From positions 1-64,000 of the forward strand of contig JAJEKV010000492.1 of NCBI GenBank assembly GCA_021234155.1: a stretch of 64,000 nucleotides of DNA. The letters are read 5' to 3'. Within the stretch, counting starts at the first letter, position 1, and each line of letters begins with the position of its first letter. The notes beneath the pieces were generated by a model. It did not search any database. It was given only the letters and a program-made list of their open reading frames with translations, and had not been told where the DNA came from. Positions 32,384-44,040 of the stretch are shown here, piece by piece. A program made the position numbers and the translations under genes. The stretch comes from Isoetes taiwanensis. Taxonomy: Eukaryota > Streptophyta > Lycopodiopsida > Isoetales > Isoetaceae.

Positions 32384-34860
32384 GTTACTGTGCCTATCGT
32401 TGATGGGCTAGGTTTGTTAGATGTATAGGGTTGATGGCCTGGGTTTGTTAGTTATATAAGGTCACATGAATCCTTCTCCTTCTATTTGTAGAGCAATGGT
32501 AGAGCTCAGCTACAAAAAACTAAGTGCATGGCATTGATGAGAATAATGTTGGCTGAAGAATGGCCGAACAGAAATTTAATAAAGAGAAACTGAGATGGCG
32601 GCGGTAGGAATTTCATGGTCACACATGACTTTGTTGAAGATGAGCGATGGTGGCAAATTTATTTTGCGTAGGTATTGGCTGATTCATTACTGGAGAGCTT
32701 GAAAATTTCAATGATGTTTGGATGCATATTTCATTGGAATTCAACTTCTTGGCCAGTAGATCTGTTTTGGATCTGCTTTGGGAGGAATTCTTAGCATCAA
32801 TCTTCAAATGGATCTTGATTTTTGGATAAATAGTCACGATTTTTTGTGCTCGTCGTAGAGGCTTTTTTGCTTGCTTCGGTTAAATAATGTGTGCAAAAAC
32901 TAAAGGTCCATGGACAAAGCAGTTTCAGTTAAAATATAATATGGATATGTTACTCACCTTCCGGTTGGACAACCTTGTCAGCCTACATCAACCTGTTCCA
33001 TCTCAAAGTAATTTGGCTTAAGCAATCAATCTAAGTACCAGGTGCCACAATTACTTATCCTCTATAAAATAGATTTCCAAGGACCATTGATCCTGCTTTA
33101 AACATCTATTTACATGTTAGATTTTAACACCTCCATTTCAAGGAAAAGATTGTCGAGTGAGGAAATTTGATCCAAAGCATTTGCATCGGCATAAGAAGGC
33201 ATAAATTTGTGATTTGTCATGTTGCCCCTGAGCACATTAGGCATGTTCAGAGAGTGCAATTCAAAACATCAACCAAAATGCCAAAGGCACATATCCTCAT
33301 TGTATCTGTCCTTCTATGCTATGTGGACAATATACAAAAGGGTTTTAATTACCACATATTTCCACAGGAACAGACAGACGCTGCCTTTCAAATGAAGGGC
33401 CCAATCGCTTTCTTGGAGAATAATCTTCCTTCCCTCATTCCTGCATATTACCTTCAGCACATCATGACAATCAATGCATATCTTTAAGTTTTTTGTCACC
33501 GATAATGTTTGCTCTTGTGGCAAATGCAAAAGTCCAAATGCTACACCCAATTTCTCTACACGGCCACACAAAGATGCATCTCTTTCCATATCAAAGGTAT
33601 GCCTAACAAAAAGGTCCACATTTGGCACATGACCATCCTGTTTTATATGTGAATTCAAGTTTTGAACGTTGCCAAGAATTCATTGTTTTCGTAGCTATCC
33701 ACTCATGCACCAACTCATCATGAAATGTGTGTAAAGATCACTGCCTGCTTTAGCCCACAGATCCAAATTCTAAGGCACCAATTGCCCTTGAACAAAAAAA
33801 TCATATACTCTGCAAAATAGAGGGTGACATTGTAGTTTTCAATTTTCCAGATTTGTGCCATAGGCAAGATAATTTGAGGACCATTTAGTAGTAGCATACA
33901 TACCAGCCTGATACACATCAGCCTAATTTGATGATGTATTGCCATCTCTTGAGGTCTCGATAGATAGTAAGGCATCATGTCAATACTTTTTACTGCTTCC
34001 TTAAGACAGCTACACTTTCCATATATTTTGAGCACATTTTCTACAACAATATAACTATTTGAAATCCAGTTTTTATGATTTGGCCCCTATATTTTTATCA
34101 ATATATGTTCTCCAATATGAATTGCCATTTCACGTCCATTAGGAATCCTATTCCTTAAGCTAGAGACTGAAAGAAAAATACAAAAGCAACATACATGTTT
34201 GAATACCTTTTCAAACATCTCCTCTTCATAGTTGTAAAGAACATGCTCATTTCTACAATAGCAGTAGAGCTAGGAATCGAAACAACTATGGCAGATTTAG
34301 GGCTAAGGTAAGCATTCCGTCATCAGGATGTAGAAGAAACCTGTAAAATGTGAAGTTTAATGGAAATCTTTATTCAGGGAGTATAAAAAACTGATCATCC
34401 ATATTTGCTATCCATATATTATGTGTAGCAACAAAAAGTAGTAGATTTGTGCAAGCACATATGAGAAGTGTTACACTTACCAGAACCCATAGACAGATTG
34501 CACATGGCAGGAATAGCTACCAACTGAAAGAAAAATCCATTGACTGCCGTTGTGCCCATGACTGCCGTTATAGCCACCGGAAGTAGAAACGAAGCAAAAA
34601 GCTTTTCTATAAGAGTAGATCCAGCCGCCTAGGCTATACCTTGCTCAACAGGATATTTTAGCACTGCTTGGCTATGGCATGGTGCTGAGGGGCAGCACCC
34701 CAAGTGAGAGAGATAGATCGACGGACTGAAACCCCTCTTTTTCTCTCTGTTGAAACCCTAAAGAAACCTAATCCATTCGATCTAAGACCAAAACGATCTA
34801 ATCTGAGCCGTTGGATCTAGGGCTGGGTCCAACACTTACTGCATAACATTATAATATAAG
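32384..34860. mobile_element. 2.5-kb insertion in copy A, absent from copy B
   Basis: In the inverted copy at about 46,905-46,915, ATTAAAC-ATA-AACAG is uninterrupted; in copy A the two halves are separated. ATA occurs at both junctions (32,381-32,383 and 34,861-34,863) and could be a 3-bp target duplication. I see no terminal repeats, so the element type is unknown. It carries a PPR-DYW remnant on the minus strand. Confidence 0.6.
33314..34035 (-). pseudogene. PPR protein pseudogene with DYW-domain remnant
   Basis: The frame 33,718-34,035 begins MLKIYGKCSCLKEAVKSIDM followed by MPY, a plant PPR motif (MYGKCGxLxEAxxVFDxMP). The frame at 33,314-33,658 contains EKLGVAFGLL, then KNLKICIDCHDVLKVI and GRKIIL. 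This is the DYW deaminase-like C-terminus, in which HSEKLAVAFGL, KNLRxCxDCH and R.I normally occur; the final DYW triplet is not preserved. The HSE of the zinc site reads RVE, so it would not be active. In working genes such proteins edit organellar RNA. Frameshifts and lost residues make this a pseudogene. Confidence 0.7.
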
Positions 34861-35189
34861 ATAAACAAGCTCAGCAAAAAAGAAGTGTTACTAGCTTTTC
34901 ATAATGTCTTTTTTTTTTATGTAACCACTCTAATAAAGTGATAACGTTTTTTTAGCTCAACAGCCCAACCCTAGGTGTCATGTTATCTTGAAGCCTAGCC
35001 TATCCACGTGTCCTAAAATGTGACATGGACACAAAATAGGCCATTAGATTTTGATCTAATCAAAGAGACGGTTCGAAATGGCCTCCTCTGGTCCTAACCC
35101 CAGATGCTCACAGTCCTGCTCTGGCCTTATTTCTATTCGAATCTCTGCTTGCCTCTTATTTCTGATTAGATCTTCCTGCCTCAATATTG

Positions 35190-35350
35190 AACGGAAGGAA
35201 GGAAGGAAGGAAGGAAGGTTCTTTTATCATCCGCGGAGGTCAATCGGCCTATGGGACCCAAATTACACAGGTGCAGCAAGCCCGTTGCTACCCGGATTAA
35301 AAAACCCCTCCTTAGGAGGGAAAAACCGTCACAGCAACAAGCCCGCTGGC
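35190..35350 (-). repeat. GGAA microsatellite plus LINE 3'-end-like insertion
   Basis: (GGAA)n at about 35,193-35,216 is followed by TTTATCATCCGCGGAGGTCA and CGGCCTATGGGACCC. That segment is shared with 37,665-37,700, next to a LINE C-terminal remnant, and is absent from copy B. Confidence 0.7.
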
Positions 35351-35665
35351 TTGAAAGAAAAACTTTGTAGGCAGCTTTAACGGAAAGAGGATAAGGTACG
35401 ATTTTCAAACGTCTAACAACCTGTTTTGTTGCAGATGTGGGCCTTCGCATCTTACGGTGTTTCATTTTTAGTGTCCTTTTGTCCACCCAAATTAGCACTA
35501 TTTTTTAGTAATACGGGAAGAGGGAAATTCAAAATTAGTGAGAATATCGGGGGATGGTTGATTTCCCCTTTCCCGAGGGAGAGAGATCTCATTTCTTTCT
35601 TTCCATCCATTTTTTGTTCAGGCTTCTTGTGATCCAATGACTAATGACGAAGACAGGAGGCAAAA

Positions 35666-36980
35666 ATGATGTTTGCAAAAACAACGACAAAGAGCAAGCA
35701 AGATAAGGCAACAAAGTCAAATGAAAATTTAGATTGGAGTATTGAGCACTCAAAAGCAACTGCAACATGTAGCCTCCGTAATCACAAAAAAGTTTTTGGA
35801 TTTGACAGGTTCGATATCTATAGACTACAAGCAAGAATTTTAGCATCTAGTGGAGAACAACAAAGTTATGCAGGTTGTAGTGTCTGATAAGGAAAAGATT
35901 GTTCACCGTGAAATTGTCGGTAGCATCCAAGAAATCATACATCAGCATATGAAATGAGTGGAGTCCAATGACACATTAACAGCAAAAAGAGTAGCATTAA
36001 TCATGGCACTTCGGGAAGGTCAGGCATGCCAGCAAAAGATTAGCTGCCAAGGCTTTACGAATTCATCCAAGGAATTGTTCTAGAGCTAAGAAGCACCGTG
36101 TTGCAATTAGTAATAAAAATGCATTATGGGCTCTTGTAGAAAGGAAGAAGAGAAAGGATTCCATGAGCCAAGAAGTGATTGAAAACATTGTGGTTTGCCT
36201 AACTTCAAGGACGTCAGATCTGGTAGAGGAAAACATCCTAAGCATCCAACACATTACTTTGATATGAGCCAGTTATACTATTTATAGAAAACGTTTACTG
36301 TTTACTATTTTTCACGTTTAGTAATTACTAGTATTTTTTATAAGTTTTGAAGTACTGATAGTGCTAAGGTTTCTCACCTTTGTAATTTTGATGCCACTTT
36401 TAGTAATTCAAAAAGAAGAAACAAAGGACAGTACCTCAAAAATCACTTGGGAGAACATAGATTATATTGAAATTGGTAAGGGTAAAAATGGAAAACCCAA
36501 AAAAAGAGGAGAGTTGAGCATCAATATTTACAGACTTCATCCAATGTTTTAATAGAAACATTCAGATCCAAAGCAAAGGAGTTTGTGACACATAATTTCA
36601 GGTATAAATGGAAGCAAGCCATGTTTAGACAACTACTGAACAGGTTTGTTGATGATACCATTGTATCAGTGGTTGACTTTGCAGTACTCTTTCAAGGAGC
36701 AGAATGAAGTCCAGTCCAAGCATTGGCATAATGAGCAGGTCACTATATTTGTGTACCTCACATATATATAGAAGGGATCCTGAGATAGATGAAATCATCA
36801 AGGAAGAACTTTTTTACATATCTGATGACAGAAAACATGATTCTTTGTTTGTGCAGCATTGCTTTCTCTTACACAATCAATGGGTGCAAGAGGTTGTTCT
36901 GGATTAGCTGCACTCTGAGTTCTTTCATTCTTAACATAATATTCCATTGTCAATGGATTTGTTGGAGAGCATCATGACAA
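35666..36980 (+). pseudogene. Transposase-like protein of copy A (EVQSxHW / SDDxxHD family), frameshifted
   Basis: The N-terminal part (from 35,666) matches the intact frame of copy B. The later part, absent from B, contains ITWENIDYIEIGKG, then KEQNEVQSKHWHNEQVTIFV (about 36,695-36,760) and EELFYISDDRKHDSLFVQH (about 36,805-36,865). The EVQSxHW...SDDxxHD pattern recurs, to my memory, in many uncharacterised transposon-linked proteins with an RNase-H-like core. Several frameshifts and a ~25-bp deletion break it. The end is cut by LINE sequence at about 37,100. This family is distinct from the GHTHDDID transposase at 9.3-11.9 kb. Confidence 0.5.
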
Positions 36981-37107
36981 CATAATAAATTTTGAAGATC
37001 GTTAGGTATTTCATTTAATTATGATGTATTTTAAGACAGAGAGAAAGGAAAAAGAAATCAATACTGCTGAACTTTGAGCTATTTGCAATAGGCAGAAGCC
37101 ATGGTGA

Positions 37108-37605
37108 ATTTTGTTATTGTGTAGAAGCAACACCATGTTTCGATGAAGCGAAATTGATGCAAGAGGCCTGGAAACCTAGAACGTCTGTGGCTAAGGCATT
37201 TTGGATCTCCAAGAACATGTTCATTCACCATTTCAATCTAGCTACATGTTCTTTGTATAACCCATTGGATTCTTTATGGCTTTATGCCTCCCAACGAATC
37301 TTTGGAGCAAGATAACTAGTGTTTTTTGCTTTTGCAAATCCTATTGACGACCACAGATTTTCTTTCATGCATAAGAACTGACACTGCCCACTATACCACC
37401 AGGCTTTCATCATGATTTTGGCTATGATGATGGGTTTCATAATTTCGACCGCGGTCGGAGTTGCAACATTAATTTGGGTGGGTATTATAAGGATTCGAGT
37501 AATCTGAGGCCTGGAAGATGGATTTGGAGGTCTTTTATAAGGAGTTCTTCTTTGGCTTCTATACATACTAGATCTGGCAGCGGGTTCAAGATTTGGAACA
37601 AAAGA
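37108..37605 (-). repeat. Second copy of the LINE 5' region
   Basis: Nearly identical to 4768-5290, in the same orientation. It carries the same open frame (RTPYKRPPNPSSRPQITRIL). It abuts transposase remnants on one side and another LINE's 3' part on the other. Confidence 0.8.
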
Positions 37606-37619
37606 ATACTTTATGGCTC

Positions 37620-38400
37620 CTCATATTAGGGTTTTGAGACAGAGGAGAATAGAATAGATTTTTTATCATCCACGGAGACCGATTGGCCTATGGGACCCAA
37701 ACAAAAAGAGAGCAGCAAGCGTATTACTGTCAGGATTAAAAAACCCCCCGCCCTGTAGGGTTTTCGAGGGAAAAAGCTTCGCAATAATAAGTATTCTGGC
37801 ACGTTGTACAATTGTATAGGACAGTTCAATACTGTCCCAGAGGACACAACTGAGTCCGTGCATCCATAATCTCCTGGAGGTATGACCCCAACAAACCCAC
37901 TGACGCCGTATTCAATAACTCATGTAACGGTTGGCCAGGCACTAGTAATCGAACATACTGCTCTCGGATATGGGCAAATGCTGGGCAGATCTGGAGGGCA
38001 TGACATTCATCCTCAATGGCGCCCTGGTGGCAACACTGGCAAAGCCTTTCCTCTCGTGCTTCCCGAGCCCAACGTCTTGTCTCAATGCGGAGATGATGTG
38101 CACCCGTGCAAATGGAAGCTATAAGTCTGCGCTTCTTCATGGGCAAATGGGTGTACAAGTACTGGTGTGGACCTCTGGAATAATAATGAGCTCAAATATG
38201 GATAACACTCTTTTCGAACATATAAAGCTCTGTAATGGGAATGACTTCCCCTATATCAGACTTGCTCCTAACTGCTCTTGCATTGCCACCACAATGGAAT
38301 ACATAAAATGTTGCGTTCAAAAGAGGTACGGAATTGCGTTAAAACATGAATATTTCCAAAAGATGGAAGCTTCGGACGATGCTTAAATAAGAAGATCAAG
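37620..38400 (-). pseudogene. LINE ORF2 C-terminal zinc-binding region
   Basis: The minus strand reads PEVHTSTCTPICPMKKRRLI, then TGAHHLRIETRRW, ERLCQCCHQGAIEDECHALQ and ICPAF. The RLCxxC...ED..H...C arrangement after a RxxLxxxRTGxHxLRIExGRW stretch is the C-terminal cysteine region of LINE-type ORF2. The downstream part (37,626-37,850) contains LGPIGQSVSVDDK, shared with the insertion at 35.2 kb. Only this 3' portion is present. Confidence 0.65.
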
Positions 38401-39820
38401 ACAAACGGAAACCCAAAAAAGCCAATGTATGCCTATTGGCAGACTGAAGAGAAAGGCATCTCAAATGAAACCATCCAAGCAAATATTATGAGCCAGCCTC
38501 ATATACCCTACTATTTCCATAAAGAATCATAGCCAGACTCTCTTCAAGGTTAGGTTAATAACCTGTATAAAATAGTAAAGGGAAAAGCCATAGTGGGTAC
38601 GAATTTTGAGCAAGATAGTTGGTTGAATATATTTTAGATAATCAAGATTTGGCAAAAGATGAGAGAGGAGATTGGAATCCTCAAAATGGGTCCATGAAAC
38701 TTGCTAAGCAAAAATGCTAATAAACTTCTAATAGAAAAAACATAGAATTCTCCATGACTGCATATGCCAGCATATTCTATAAGGAGGCAAAGACTAGATT
38801 GCAAAGCTCTATTTGATAACAACAAAAATACACAAACTAAACTCAAGGCATCTAAACTTTAGTAAGAAGATTCAAGGCTAAACAGACTAAGGAAAACTGC
38901 AAACAGACAAATGTCGTCCCAAAAATGCATGCATAGGAAAAAATTAAACCAGCATAGCCACACTTGGAACGTCCATTGTTAAACCAGACAAAGCAAAGAA
39001 AACTATGGCAAAGAAATCTAAACATTAGCATCACAAGAGAAAAGGGCAAGCAAAGTCACTTATCTGGAATGAGCTAGCTTGACTCCATCCTCTATCCTCT
39101 GCTCCCAGTTGCACAAATGTAACCATATGGAAATGTTGAAGAAATCTTGGATAAACACTGATGCAATATAGGCATAGATCATTTGAAAACAAGAGTACAA
39201 TGACAAGAAGCCAAGATCCGGAAATTCGTGATGCCATCTAATTCCCATCACAAAGCTTGCTGAAAGCCATAGCCATATTCATAAAATTGAAGCCCAGCAC
39301 TGGGCTAGCAATATCCCCATATGTTACCAAAGAAAAAAACACTATTCATTGATCTCAAAGGGTGATGCACACACTATTGTACAAGGATCTCGGTGTTCCT
39401 TTCTTCTTAGGTATTATTATATTTTTTGGTGGTTGTACATTAGGTGTAACATTATCTAAGCACGAAGGAAGGTGGGACAACATGCAGATCAATATCATCA
39501 GTAATGGACATTTTGTATTATATTAAAATTATCATTCACAATAGGGCAATATCCACAAACTTGAACCGGCAGTAAGGCAAGCTTAGGGAAAGGGTTAGGT
39601 GGAACATGCAAATGAAGGGAAAGAAAGAAAAACTAGCCATAGGGCAGGCATAAATATGCTGAGATATCAAATAAGTACATTATATTGTGAGGCGTATTCC
39701 TAAGTATAGTGGCTAAAATTTAGCCTCATGAGGAATATTCCAGGTTGATCCTAGCCCAAAGGGCCAAAATTTAGCCCTAAAACATGCAAAGTAGGATTTA
39801 GCCATAACAATACTCCCATC
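38401..39820. other. AT-rich stretch without a recognised gene
   Basis: Frames are short on both strands and have no motif. Composition is uniform and no repeats were noticed apart from the Helitron-like end beginning at about 39,822. Confidence 0.4.
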
Positions 39821-39821
39821 C

Positions 39822-39870
39822 TATATTATAGTGAAGTTGCCCAGCGTTGTTGGGGTAGGCTAGAAACTTG
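39822..39870 (+). repeat. Helitron-like terminus, copy 1
   Basis: ATCCTATATTATA followed by TTGCCCAGCGTTGTTGGGG, a short GC-rich hairpin. A close relative lies at 60,895-60,937. Confidence 0.35.
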
Positions 39871-40214
39871 TAAATGACATGGGAGAGTTGAATATTATGC
39901 TTTGCCAATACTGCACAAATGAAATCCAGTTTCTTGGAGTCATAATGTGTTTGTACATTTTTTGTCTTTTTTTTGTTTGAATCCTTAGCGGTTAATTTTG
40001 GTATTTTTGATGTGTAGTTTACATGACCTCAATAGATAATTTCGGTATTCTTGATGTATAGTTGTAAATGACCTCAACAAATTTTTCAGAGGCCAAGAAA
40101 CCGCTTAAAAAAGGTATGTAACATGTATTACATTGTAGAAATATAGAAATAGAAAAAATTTGTTGTATTAATTGGAAAAAGTTTACAATTATATATAATC
40201 TGGATAAACCTGAA

Positions 40215-40872
40215 ATACAAAATAGCCACCTTGGCATTTTGGAGCCTCGGTGGCATGTTGGAGCCCACATGGCATGTTTGAGCCACCTTGGCATGTGAGC
40301 CACCTTGGCATGTTGGAGCCTAGGTGGTATGTTGGAGCCCGCGTGGCATGTTTGAGCCACCTTGGCATGTTTGAGCCTAGTGGAATGTTTGAGCCACCTT
40401 GGCATGTTGGACCCTAGGTGGCATGTTTGAGCCGCCTTGACATGTTTGAGCTACCTTGGTATGTTTGAGCCTAGGTAGCATGTTGGTGCCTAGGTGGCAT
40501 GCTTGAGCCACCTTGGCATCTTGAACCAGCATGGCATGTTTGAGCCTAGGTGGCATGTTGGAGCCCACATGGCATGTTTGCACCACCTTGGCATGTTAAA
40601 GCCTGCGTGGCATGTTAGAACCTGCGTGGCATGTTTGAGCTACCTTGGCATGTTGAAGCCACCTAGGTGGTATGTCTGAGCCTGAGCCACCTTGGCATGT
40701 TTGAGCCTAGGTGGCATGTTTGAGCCACCTTGGCATGTTTGGAGCCCACGTGGCATGTTTGAGCCACCTTGGCATGTTGGAGCCTAGGTGGCATGTTGGA
40801 GACCACGTGGCATGTTTGAGCCACCTTGGCATGTTTAAGCCTAGGTGGCATGTTGGTGCCTAGGTGGCATGC
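40215..40872. repeat. ~20-bp minisatellite, about 33 units
   Basis: Alternating variants of GAGCCACCTTGGCATGTTT, GAGCCTAGGTGGCATGTTG and GAGCCCACGTGGCATGTTT run for about 650 bp. Because GCCACCTTGGCAT and ATGCCACCTAGGC-type variants are partly complementary, the array can fold on itself. Open frames across it on the minus strand (QTCHVGSNMPPRLQHAKVA-type) come from the repeat. Confidence 0.95.
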
Positions 40873-41700
40873 GTCAAAATTCGTTGGTGTTTAGGTGGCT
40901 ATTGCATCAAAATTCTGCCATTTTGTTTGTATAACAAAATTCTGCTTTCATTTGGCTGGAGTTCGAAACTTGGAACCTTACTACATTGAGAGGGATAAAG
41001 TACCACCAGGCCCAACTTGCTTCTTCATGTATTCATCTGAAAGGCGCATTTTCATGACCATTCTCTGTTCTTCTACCAATGAGCATCCAACCTTGTGTAA
41101 ATCCTCAATTGTTTATTAAAGAATGCAAAGAAGTTGATAAATAAATAATCTTATCTAGTAATTTTTCTAAAATAATCCCGTCAGTATGTCTTATGTTGTT
41201 TTTCTGTTTCTGCTGTTAGAAATTTAAAGTACACGAAGTACATTCAACACAGATAAAATAGTTGGGCAAAAGGTGCAATGAACTCTGGCAAATTTTCGTC
41301 TATAGTTTTTTTGAAAAGATTTTCACCCATGACTTCAGGATCGCCTATAGATTCCTAAATTTGAGTTAATGCACTTGTGAGCCTAATGACTTTGAGATCC
41401 TACAGGGATTGCTGGGAGATTTTTTCAATTTCAACGAGTTGTCCTCAAAAATTTTCGGGCACTCATTGAGAATTAAAAATAAGAACTTCTTGAGCTTATA
41501 TGACCAGAAAGATGGCGCAGCGCACATCCCAGCCATTTTGGCTATGGCCATATGGCTTGAACGTAGCAGAACCCATAAGGAAAATCCCCCGCCAAAGTAG
41601 TTCAAAATTAAAGATAAATTATATGGATGAAAAAAATGCCTCATCAAAGGTTAAGAACAACGGTCCAGATTTGGCAGATATAAACGGCCCAGATGGTAAT
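40873..41700. other. AT-rich stretch without a recognised gene
   Basis: Nothing supported; overlapping short frames on both strands near 41,400-41,650. Confidence 0.4.
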
Positions 41701-41980
41701 CCTGGTGCTTTGCTCCTATTGATCTGCTACTTTCCTGCCCTATTGGTCCTATTGCTCCTATTGGTCTGCTACTTTCCCGTCCTATTGCTTCTATTGGTCT
41801 GCTGCTTTCCTATTGCTTCCAAATCAGAAAGGGGAGAGCCGCCCACCCTGCTACATGACTATGGCGCCCCCTGCTTCATGGCCTTCCTACATGTGATGCC
41901 GCCCTGCTTCACGGCTATGGCGCTGCCTTTCTTCACAGCCTCCCTACGGCTATGGCGCCGCCCTGCTTCACAGCCTCCCT
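41700..41980. repeat. Two adjoining short tandem repeats
   Basis: CCTATTGGTCTGCTACTTTC-type units run from 41,715 to 41,815. CTGCTTCACGGCTATGGCGC-type units run from 41,860 to 41,975. Confidence 0.8.
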
Positions 41981-42194
41981 ATAGTTGACAACGAGCATTT
42001 TTGAAAGCTATTGCACACATTTGTTCACTCCTTTGCTATGGATTTTAAGAAGGTATCTGAAAGCATTGATCATAACTTCGATACAGAACCAAAGCCTAAG
42101 GGAAGATGTTGGCGCTAGGGCAAAAGGACCATCTCAAATCTGTCTCTTGAAAGTTTTTTCACATAATAAATTAGATGATCTGGAGGAGCCGACC

Positions 42195-42320
42195 ATGCAG
42201 ATGGCTTTTCGCTTTGGGAAGCCAGCACAAACAGAGTATCAAACAGAGTATCAGGTTTTTCGCTTTGGCTTTTCTCAAACAGAGTATCAGGCTTTTCGCT
42301 TTGGGAAGCAAGCACAAGCA
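42195..42320. repeat. Short direct repeats (TTTTCGCTTTGG / ACAGAGTATCA)
   Basis: CTTTTCGCTTTGGGAAGC occurs at 42,207 and 42,291 and CAAACAGAGTATCA occurs three times between. This looks like a small local duplication array. Confidence 0.8.
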
Positions 42321-43160
42321 ACTTTTCCAGCTATTGAAAGCCACACAAAGTCCTCATAAAGTTGTTGCCTCTCATTAATTCACTCTGATATCTATCATAT
42401 GCCAGCATCTTGCACGCTTGTTCACATGGATAAAGGCACCAGGTATCGAGAAGTGCTTTTTATACTGAATGACAAAACAGGCCCAGGAATGTAAACCATC
42501 ATTCATATATTTTGGGATTATGTCTATTCCAAAATCGCGCCAGATAAGCATTGTTTTTAGGGCATTTAGTGCTTTTTAATTCTATTTTGTACATTTATAA
42601 AACTATAGTTTATGTTGAATATTTCGGTATTTTATCGCATTTACATTAAATAAGGCAAGGGAAGGCCTTGTTTGCTTGAAATTAACATCAATAGATTAGA
42701 TAACATTTAACAACAAATATACTTGAAATAACAAATTCTTTATTAACATCACAAGAGAAATGATCATTTTTTCTACAAAATTAAGCAAGTAATAAGGTGT
42801 GTCAAACATAAAATCACTCCAATATTCACATTTTTTTAACATCTTAAAACTAGAGTTATAATATTTTAGCGAAATAAAGTTGGATTATCTATCCAATAAT
42901 AAAAGTGATATCTTCTAAAATATGATAAACGAGACAATTGGTAAAAGTGAAGACAGAATAAAATCGCGCTTGGCGCGATTTCTCAGGCATAACAAAGCAT
43001 AAAACAACTTCCAATTTGGTTATCTCTGGACAACCGTCTAAAACATCTGCAAGCTCTAATAGTTCTGTTTTTGCAATTTTTAGTTAATAGCTTCTATGGC
43101 AGACTGCAATAATATCTCCTTCTCCTCATTTTCGTCCTCAAAATATGGATTTGCCTGAAC
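42321..43160. other. AT-rich stretch with two palindrome-2 copies
   Basis: No gene. It contains TTGGGATTATGTCTATTCCA followed by AAATCGCGCC (42,511-42,540), the inverse of a segment at 32,104-32,134, and a perfect second-family palindrome at 42,962. Confidence 0.4.
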
Positions 43161-43163
43161 CCT

Positions 43164-43748
43164 CTATTGGTTCTTAAGCAACGGGCCATGAAACACTGGC
43201 CTTTTGCATGTCCTGTATAGCCCGCAGTACCTTAGATTATCATCAAACGAAGATAATGCATCTGAGATGCTTTTGAAATGCGGATTGCAATGGCAATTTT
43301 TAGTAAAACCTGAAGTTTCCATTCCATAGTGCCGCTGCTTTCTCTCTGCATCATACGCTCTAGCCTCCACACATCCCATCTGCTTTAACTGTTTGCCATA
43401 GCACCCACCAAAGACAAATTTTAGAAACAAAATATTGAAGATGGGCGAAGCTGGGTTGCTGTTCAAAAGAAAAACAACAGAAGAATGACTATATGCAGTC
43501 GGGTTGTGATGTAGGCTATCCCTTCTCCACTGTAAGTAGAAGGCTGAGATGCATGCGTAGGCCAAACTCTGCAGAAAATCCACAAATTGCAAGTAGAAAG
43601 CTGAGATGCACGCTGTAGTTAAGCAAACCCTGCAGAGAACATAGCTTTTGCAAATTTCTTGAAGCTTACCAAACTCACCATAGATGGAATGGTGTCTGCG
43701 AAGAAGAAGAAGCTGAAGAAGTCGGAAGAAGAAGCCGGACGCGCACAA
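43164..43748 (-). other. 194-codon open frame, coding doubtful
   Basis: The frame has Cys/Phe/Leu-rich, repetitive composition and includes a duplicated TTACISAFYLQ / AYACISAFYLQ phrase that comes from a DNA duplication at 43,520-43,620. Part of it reads through the GAAGAA repeat. The C-terminal 70 residues (GCVEARAYDAERKQRHYGME onward) look more protein-like, but I recognise nothing. Confidence 0.15.
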
Positions 43749-44040
43749 GAAGCCGGAAGAAGAAGCCGAAAGAAGAAGATGCCAGAAGAAGAAGAAGCCG
43801 GAAGAAGATGCCGAAAGAAGAAGATGCCAGAAGAAGAAGAAGCCGGAAGAAGAAGCCCGGCTTCCACGAAGAAAAAATTAGGGAAAATTTAGGGAAGAAG
43901 AAGCGTTGGAAAAAAATAAATGAGGAAAAAAAGCGGAAAGAAAAAGCGAGGAAGAGGAACTAATGGACGAGGCAAATAAATAGGCGGACGGACGAGGCAA
44001 ATAAAATAGGCGGACGGACGGGGCAAAAAGCGGGGGAAAA
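43690..44040. repeat. GAAGAA purine-rich repeat and GGCGGACGGACGAGGCAAAT repeat
   Basis: Units GAAGAAGAAGATGCCAGAAG and AAGCCGGAAGAAGAAG alternate to about 43,860. GCGGACGGACGAGGCAAATA-type units follow at about 43,960-44,030. Confidence 0.85.

Larger units (their letters stand above)
32153..37000 (+). mobile_element. Mobile element copy A (inverted relative to 45,625-47,169)
   Basis: 32,153-32,382 and 34,861-36,265 together are the reverse complement of 45,625-47,169, with high identity. Copy A differs by three events: a ~2.5-kb insertion between the two parts, a ~135-bp insertion near 35,216-35,350, and a ~25-bp deletion near 36,192. It alone continues past 36,265 into further transposase-like sequence until a LINE fragment at about 37,100. 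Element termini are not established. Confidence 0.7.

Noticed and set aside
37970-38386. 138-codon plus-strand frame
   Set aside because: It lies antisense over the LINE C-terminal remnant, whose minus-strand reading has the recognisable cysteine motif.
40019-40851. Open frames of His/Pro/Ala/Val-rich repeats across the minisatellite
   Set aside because: Produced by the 20-bp repeat; several frames on both strands are equally open.
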